Positions 59,983 through 64,000 of a DNA stretch of 64,000 bases are shown here, one piece after another. This DNA comes from Halococcus hamelinensis 100A6 (GTDB taxonomy: Archaea > Halobacteriota > Halobacteria > Halobacteriales > Halococcaceae). The notes below the pieces were generated by a model. The model made no database searches. It saw only the letters and a list, made by a program, of their open reading frames with translations, and was not told where the DNA came from. The translations under genes were made by a program, and so were the position numbers. The stretch is taken from contig NZ_AOMB01000009.1 of NCBI RefSeq assembly GCF_000336675.1, positions 1,572 to 65,571 of the forward strand, read 5' to 3'. Every line of letters starts with the position of its first letter. Position 1 is the stretch's first letter.

Positions 59983-60786
59983 TCAGACGACCGCCAACGG
60001 GAGCATGACGAGCACGCCGACGACCAGCCCGAACACCAGCTCCCGACGGCCACCGCCCGGCAACCCCGCACCGATCTCGCGGGCTTCGGGGATGAAGTCC
60101 GCGAGCACGAGATAGACCATCGCGCCGGCGGCGAAGCCGAACCCGACCGCGAGGAGGTCGCGTGCGATCCGGACGAAGTAGAAGGCGACCACCGCGCCGA
60201 TGGGTTGGGGGAGGCTCGAAAACACCGCCCACCACACCGTCCGGGGGTTCGAGACGCCCATCGACCGGAGCGGTATCGAGACCGCGACGCCCTCCGGGAC
60301 GTTGTGGATCGAGATGGCGACCGTCATGAAGACCGCGAGCACCGGTACCGTGAGCCCGAAGAGCGCGACCCCGCCCCCGAGGTCGAGGTCGGCGAACGAG
60401 ACGCCGACCGCGACCCCCTCCGGAAAGCTGTGGACCGTGAGCACTCCCAAAATGAGGAGGAGCTTCCGGTAGTCGGCCTCCTCGTAGTGGCGCGGGTGGA
60501 CCTCGATGTCGGAGAGCACGCGCTGGCTCACGACCACGAGCCCCACACCCGCGAGGAGGCCGAGCGCGAGCTCGGCGGGCGTGCCCTGGGCGAGTCCCTC
60601 GAAGACCAGCCCGAACGTCGACGCCGAGACCATGATACCCGAGGCGAGCCCCCAGAGCACGACGTTCGTCCGGTCGCTCACGTCGTCGACGAAGAAAAAG
60701 GGCACCGCGCCGAGACCCGTCGCGAGCGCGGTGAGGAGCCCCGCGACGAAGACCAGGGTGAGCCCCGCCAGGAGATCCGGTTCCAT
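59983..60786 (-). CDS. ZIP family metal transporter
   Basis: The start at 60786 ([16 protein letters not shown]) gives 267 residues and about eight helices. The two metal-site helices are [19 protein letters not shown] and [19 protein letters not shown], the classical ZIP motifs. A histidine-containing loop [13 protein letters not shown] precedes them. It likely imports zinc or a similar ion. It is downstream of nothing obvious and stands 70 bp after rpl39e. Confidence 0.93.
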   Translation of the reverse strand: MEPDLLAGLTLVFVAGLLTALATGLGAVPFFFVDDVSDRTNVVLWGLASGIMVSASTFGLVFEGLAQGTPAELALGLLAGVGLVVVSQRVLSDIEVHPRHYEEADYRKLLLILGVLTVHSFPEGVAVGVSFADLDLGGGVALFGLTVPVLAVFMTVAISIHNVPEGVAVSIPLRSMGVSNPRTVWWAVFSSLPQPIGAVVAFYFVRIARDLLAVGFGFAAGAMVYLVLADFIPEAREIGAGLPGGGRRELVFGLVVGVLVMLPLAVV

Positions 60787-60889
60787 ACCGGCGAGAGGGC
60801 TCCGAGACACATATCAACCACCTTTCAGATTTAGGCGACCCTCAACCGTACTCTTCTGTTCGATCGGGCTCCGCTCCGTTCGCTCGCGT

Positions 60890-61441
60890 CTACAGCTCGA
60901 CCCGTTCGACGGTGGTGTACTCGGGACCGTCGTCGGTGAGCACGCTCTCGGTGAGACCGATGGAATCGACCTCGCGGCTCCCCAGGGTCGGGTCGGTCTC
61001 GCGGAGCGCGCGCTGTACCCGTTCCTTCCCGCCGGCGTGGTCCATCCGGGCGACCGTCGCGTGCGGCGTGAACGCGTGGTCGGCGGGATCGAAGCCGAGT
61101 TCTACCGTTCTTCGCTCGATAGCCTCGTGGAGCCGCGTGAGGTCGTCGCTACCTTCTCGAACGCCGACCCAGACCACCCGGATGTACTCGTCGCTCGGGA
61201 ACGCGCCGAGCCCGCCGAACTCGGCGGTGAAGGGTTCGACGTCGGTCTCCTCGACCGCCGCTTCGAGGGCGTCGGTGAGGTCCGGAACACGCGATCCGTC
61301 GACATCGCCGAGGAACTTCAGCGTGACGTGAACTTGATCGGGAGCCGTGAGTCGGATCCCGCCCGCGTCCGCGAGGGGTTCTTGGACGGCGGCGATCTCG
61401 TCTTCGAGGCCGTCGAGGGCGACGCTGACGAAGAGTCGCAT
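60890..61441 (-). CDS. thpR: RNA 2',3'-cyclic phosphodiesterase
   Basis: The 183-residue protein begins MRLFVSVALDGLEDEIAAVQ. The two catalytic HxTx motifs are HVTL in QVHVTLKFLGDV and HATV in FTPHATVARM. This 2H phosphoesterase opens 2',3'-cyclic phosphate ends of RNA and belongs to the LigT/ThpR group. It is divergent from the TPR gene, with 53 bp between starts. Confidence 0.94.
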   Translation of the reverse strand: MRLFVSVALDGLEDEIAAVQEPLADAGGIRLTAPDQVHVTLKFLGDVDGSRVPDLTDALEAAVEETDVEPFTAEFGGLGAFPSDEYIRVVWVGVREGSDDLTRLHEAIERRTVELGFDPADHAFTPHATVARMDHAGGKERVQRALRETDPTLGSREVDSIGLTESVLTDDGPEYTTVERVEL

Positions 61442-61494
61442 GGGGTGCGTAGCAGGCCGCAGGCCTTAATCGGGGTCGTCCCGTAGGGGGGGTC

Positions 61495-62256
61495 ATGACT
61501 GACCCTGACGACGAGCGAGAGGGTGGTTCGCACCCGTTCTCGGAGGGCGAGGGGTTCTCCGACCCCGAGGGGTTCGACCTCGACCCGCCCGAGCTCGCGG
61601 TCGACCCGAGCGAGGTCGACCCGGTGGACTCGCGCGTGCTCTCGGACCTACTCGACGAGCGCCAGATCGGCGGCGACGTCGACGTCGAGGAGCTCATCGA
61701 CGTCGGGTTGAGCTACATCGAGATCAACCGGTACGAACAGGCCACCGAGACCTTCGAGCGCGCCGCGCGGTTCGCCGAGGACGACGGCCTCGAACAGGAG
61801 GCGTGGGTCAACAAGGGCGCGGCCCACGCCGAGTTGGAGGAGTACGACGCCGCCATCGGGGCCTACCAGGAGGCACTCTCGCTCGACGCCGACTCCGAGC
61901 ACGCCGCGAGCGCCGAGACGAACCTGGCCTACGCGCTCTGGGAGAGCGGGCAGACCGAGCAGGCGCTCGACCACGCCGAGCGGGCGGTCGAGCGCGACCA
62001 CCGCTTCGCCCAGGGCTGGTACAACCGGGGCTTCTTCCTGCTCGAACGCGGGCTCGCCGAGGAGGCGCTCAACAACTTCGACAACGCGCTTCGGCTGGGT
62101 TTCCGAAACGCCGAGGTGCTAGAGGAGAAGGCGCGCGCGCTGGAGGAGACCGGCCAGGACGAGCGCGCGGAGGAGGTGGCCGAGGAGGCCCGCGAGCTTC
62201 GCGAGCAAGCCGAGGAGGAACTCGTCCGTGATCGTCAACGAGCGCAAAACGCCTGA
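61495..62256 (+). CDS. Tetratricopeptide repeat protein
   Basis: The 253-residue protein has an acidic disordered N-terminus of about 70 residues, then TPR units at about 71-205: GLSYIEINRYEQATETFERA, VNKGAAHAELEEYDAAIGAY, NLAYALWESGQTEQALDHAE and GWYNRGFFLLERGLAEEALN. A charged helical tail follows. It is a protein-binding scaffold with no enzymatic motif. Its 3' end overlaps the next gene by 29 bp. Confidence 0.92.
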   Translation: MTDPDDEREGGSHPFSEGEGFSDPEGFDLDPPELAVDPSEVDPVDSRVLSDLLDERQIGGDVDVEELIDVGLSYIEINRYEQATETFERAARFAEDDGLEQEAWVNKGAAHAELEEYDAAIGAYQEALSLDADSEHAASAETNLAYALWESGQTEQALDHAERAVERDHRFAQGWYNRGFFLLERGLAEEALNNFDNALRLGFRNAEVLEEKARALEETGQDERAEEVAEEARELREQAEEELVRDRQRAQNA

Positions 62257-62521
62257 GGGACGACTCGTCTCGGTGTGTGACGAGGCCATCCTCGGCGAGA
62301 CCTTCGACAACGACGGCGTGCCGTTCGAGGTGACCGAGGAGTTCTACGACGGCGAGCCAGCCGACGAGGACCGGGTGGTGGCGAGCCTCGCGCGCGCTCG
62401 CGTAGCGAACATCGTCGGGTCGGAGGCGGTCGACCTCGCGGTCGAACACGGCTTCGTCGAGGAGGGGAACGTCCTCGACCTCGGCGGGACGGCCCACGCC
62501 CAGCTGTTGCGGCTCGGGTGA
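62228..62521 (+). CDS. DUF424 family protein
   Basis: The 97-residue protein starts with GTG at 62228, inside the end of the TPR gene. MIVNERKTPEGRLVSVCDEA, ILGETFDNDGVPFEVTEEFY and AVEHGFVEEGNVLDLGGTAH match archaeal DUF424, found near translation genes. The function is unknown. The 29-bp overlap in another frame suggests translational coupling with the TPR protein. Confidence 0.9.
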   Translation: MIVNERKTPEGRLVSVCDEAILGETFDNDGVPFEVTEEFYDGEPADEDRVVASLARARVANIVGSEAVDLAVEHGFVEEGNVLDLGGTAHAQLLRLG

Positions 62522-62806
62522 CTACTCGCCGACGAGCGCGCCGAACTCCTCTATCGGGACGCCTTCCATCGTGTCCATATCGAGCCCGTGGCGTGCGGCG
62601 GCCGTCGAGACCTCGAAGACGGTCTCGCGGTCCGGGGCCTCGAAGACCACGAGGAAGTCATAGCGCCCGAGGAGGGCGTAGGTGTCCTCGAGTTCGGCGT
62701 CGACGTCCTCCAGTTCGAGACTGATATCGCCCCAGAGCGAAGCGAGCTCCTGGAGGTTCTGGAACTCCGCGTCGACCGCCTCGACGAGCGCGACCCACGT
62801 CTGCAT
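62522..62806 (-). CDS. GYD-domain-like small protein
   Basis: The 94-residue protein opens MQTWVALVEAVDAEFQNLQE. It has ELEDTYALLGRYDFLVVFEA, the GRYD-type GYD signature, and AARHGLDMDTMEGVPIEEF. GYD domains are ferredoxin-like, often dimeric, with no settled function. It converges with the DUF424 gene with no gap between the stops. Confidence 0.88.
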   Translation of the reverse strand: MQTWVALVEAVDAEFQNLQELASLWGDISLELEDVDAELEDTYALLGRYDFLVVFEAPDRETVFEVSTAAARHGLDMDTMEGVPIEEFGALVGE

Positions 62807-62928
62807 ACCCTCGACTTCGAGGCGACGCCGAAAAGGGGTTCCGGCCGTTCGCCGGTCGGTGGTTTCGCGCGGGCAGCGCTTGTGAATGCCTGCGCAGGTC
62901 TTATCCGTCGACCAGCGCGTGTACGGAC

Positions 62929-63075
62929 ATGAGTTACTCGACGACCATCGGCTGGTCGCTGTTCACCTCGGGCATCGTCACGCTGTTGCTCAAAGTCGCC
63001 CCCTACGATTCGCTCTACTGGGGCATTGCGTTGCTAGTCGTCGGGCTCGTGATCATGTCCCGGCGCGTGCTGTAG
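62929..63075 (+). CDS. Small two-helix membrane protein
   Basis: The 48-residue protein starts MSYSTTIGWSLFTSGIVTLL and ends ALLVVGLVIMSRRVL. Two hydrophobic stretches flank a short PYDSLYWG turn. It is a plausible haloarchaeal small membrane protein. It lies 51 bp upstream of sufS and reads in the same direction. Confidence 0.6.
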   Translation: MSYSTTIGWSLFTSGIVTLLLKVAPYDSLYWGIALLVVGLVIMSRRVL

Positions 63076-63126
63076 TCCGACTAGGGCGACCGAAGGAATG
63101 TTCCGCGTCGGGACCGTAACGAGGCC

Positions 63127-64000
63127 AATGAGCACGCAAACCGAGGAATCGCTCGACGTCGACCGTCTTCGAAGCGAGTTCCCGATCCTCGAACGCGAGG
63201 TCGGCGACGGCCAGCGCGTTATCTACCTCGACAACGCCGCCACGAGCCAGACCCCCGACCGGGTGGTCGACGCGATGAGCGACTACTACCGGGGAACGAA
63301 CGCAAACGTCCACCGCGGGATCCACCACCTCAGCCAGGAGTCCTCGGTGTCCTACGAGGAGGCCCACGACCGGCTCGCGGCGTTCGTCGGGGCCTCGGGC
63401 GGGCGTTCGGAGATGGTCTTTACGAAGAACACCACCGAGGGCCTGAACCTCGTGGCCTACGCGTGGGGCCTCCGGGAGCTGGGTCCGGGCGACGAGGTGG
63501 TGCTCTCGGAGATGGAACACCACTCCGCGCTGGTGACCTGGCAGCAGATCGCGAACCGGACCGGGGCCGACGTGAAGTTCATCGGCATCGACGACGAGGG
63601 CCGGCTCGACATGGACCACGCGGCGGAGCTCGTCACCGACGACACCGAGATGGTCTCGGTGACCCACGTCTCGAACACCCTCGGGACGATCAACCCCATC
63701 GCCGACCTCGCCGACCTCGCCCACGACCACGATAGCTTCGTCTTCGTCGACGGCGCGCAGGCCGTCCCCCACCAGTCCGTCGACGTCGAGGCGCTCGACG
63801 TGGACTTCTACGCCTTCTCGGGTCACAAGATGTGTGGGCCGACGGGCATCGGCGGGCTCTACGGCAAGGAGGACCTGTTGGCGACGATGGAGCCGTTCAT
63901 GTACGGCGGCGGGATGGTCAGGAAGGTCGCCTTCGACCGGACGACGTGGGCCGAGGTCCCCGAGAAGTTCGAGGCCGGCACGCCCCCGATCGCCGAGGCG
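63127..64000 (+). CDS. sufS: Cysteine desulfurase SufS (5' part, runs off the window)
   Basis: The ATG at 63127 opens MSTQTEESLDVDRLRSEFPI, and 291 codons are visible before the window ends. Visible are YLDNAATSQTPDRVVDAM, HRGIHHLSQE, FTKNTTEGLNLVAYAWG, MEHHSALVTWQ, VDGAQAVPHQ and the PLP-lysine motif FSGHKMCGPTGIGGLYGK. It supplies sulfur for Fe-S clusters with the Suf scaffold. The catalytic cysteine loop and the C-terminus lie beyond position 64000. Confidence 0.97.

Overview
The window is a 64-kb stretch of a haloarchaeal chromosome (class Halobacteria). The evidence is the very GC-rich coding sequence, the acidic proteome, archaeal information-processing genes (aIF1A, aIF6, Orc1/Cdc6, PCNA, SRP54/FtsY, prefoldin alpha, L31e, L39e), an intron-containing archaeal tRNA-Arg, the haloarchaea-specific pair of a single and a double TatC, and several small proteins of haloarchaea-only families. 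The genus cannot be fixed from the sequence alone. Halococcus or a relative is only a guess. Most of the window is ordinary core chromosome with tight, often 4-base-overlapping gene pairs.

Layout. 0.2-9.7 kb: trpS, an acetyltransferase, a Rio1 kinase, aIF1A, small membrane proteins (one broken by a stop codon), a DUF460 RNase H-fold coiled-coil protein, a beta carbonic anhydrase, RNase Z and a DUF373 membrane protein. 9.8-20.5 kb: a radical SAM protein with unusual cysteine spacing, a small accessory pair, an MFS carrier, pdxS, a DUF1405 protein, an Orc1/Cdc6-like ATPase, divergent tatCo/tatCt, a queuosine-precursor-type transporter and the DUF99/DUF5786 pair. 20.6-31 kb: a metallo-beta-lactamase protein, pcn, an iron-type ABC binding lipoprotein behind an IdeR-like palindrome, rlmE, a flippase-like protein, thiL, an HxlR regulator divergent from two DoxX proteins, and two flavoproteins. 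31-40.5 kb: a divergent pair of PhoU-type regulators, hmgA, two polytopic membrane proteins, an amidohydrolase and gpmI. 40.5-42.7 kb: a lower-GC accessory patch with two unknown genes and a truncated gene. 42.7-53 kb: Usp, glutaredoxin, an arylsulfotransferase-type protein, an NCS2 permease, pyrE, tRNA-Arg(UCU), UPF0200/UPF0201, a HAD phosphatase, a membrane molybdopterin protein, a nuclease lipoprotein and a split MgtE-type transporter. 53-64 kb: srp54, ftsY, pfdA, eif6, rpl31e, rpl39e, a ZIP transporter, thpR, TPR/DUF424 genes and the 5' part of sufS.

The main unexplained structure is a family of intergenic mosaic repeats, with at least eight copies of about 250-500 bp. In six copies the T-run end abuts the 3' end of a gene. 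They carry one of two AT-rich cores, and many copies are packed with perfect inverted repeats of 5-10 bp separated by exactly three bases. The arms differ from hairpin to hairpin while the three-base spacing is constant. In one copy a block containing two such hairpins interrupts the core with a TG on both sides, which looks like an insertion. The core/T-run part probably ends transcription. The hairpin cassettes look mobile or recombining, and I know of no named family that describes them.
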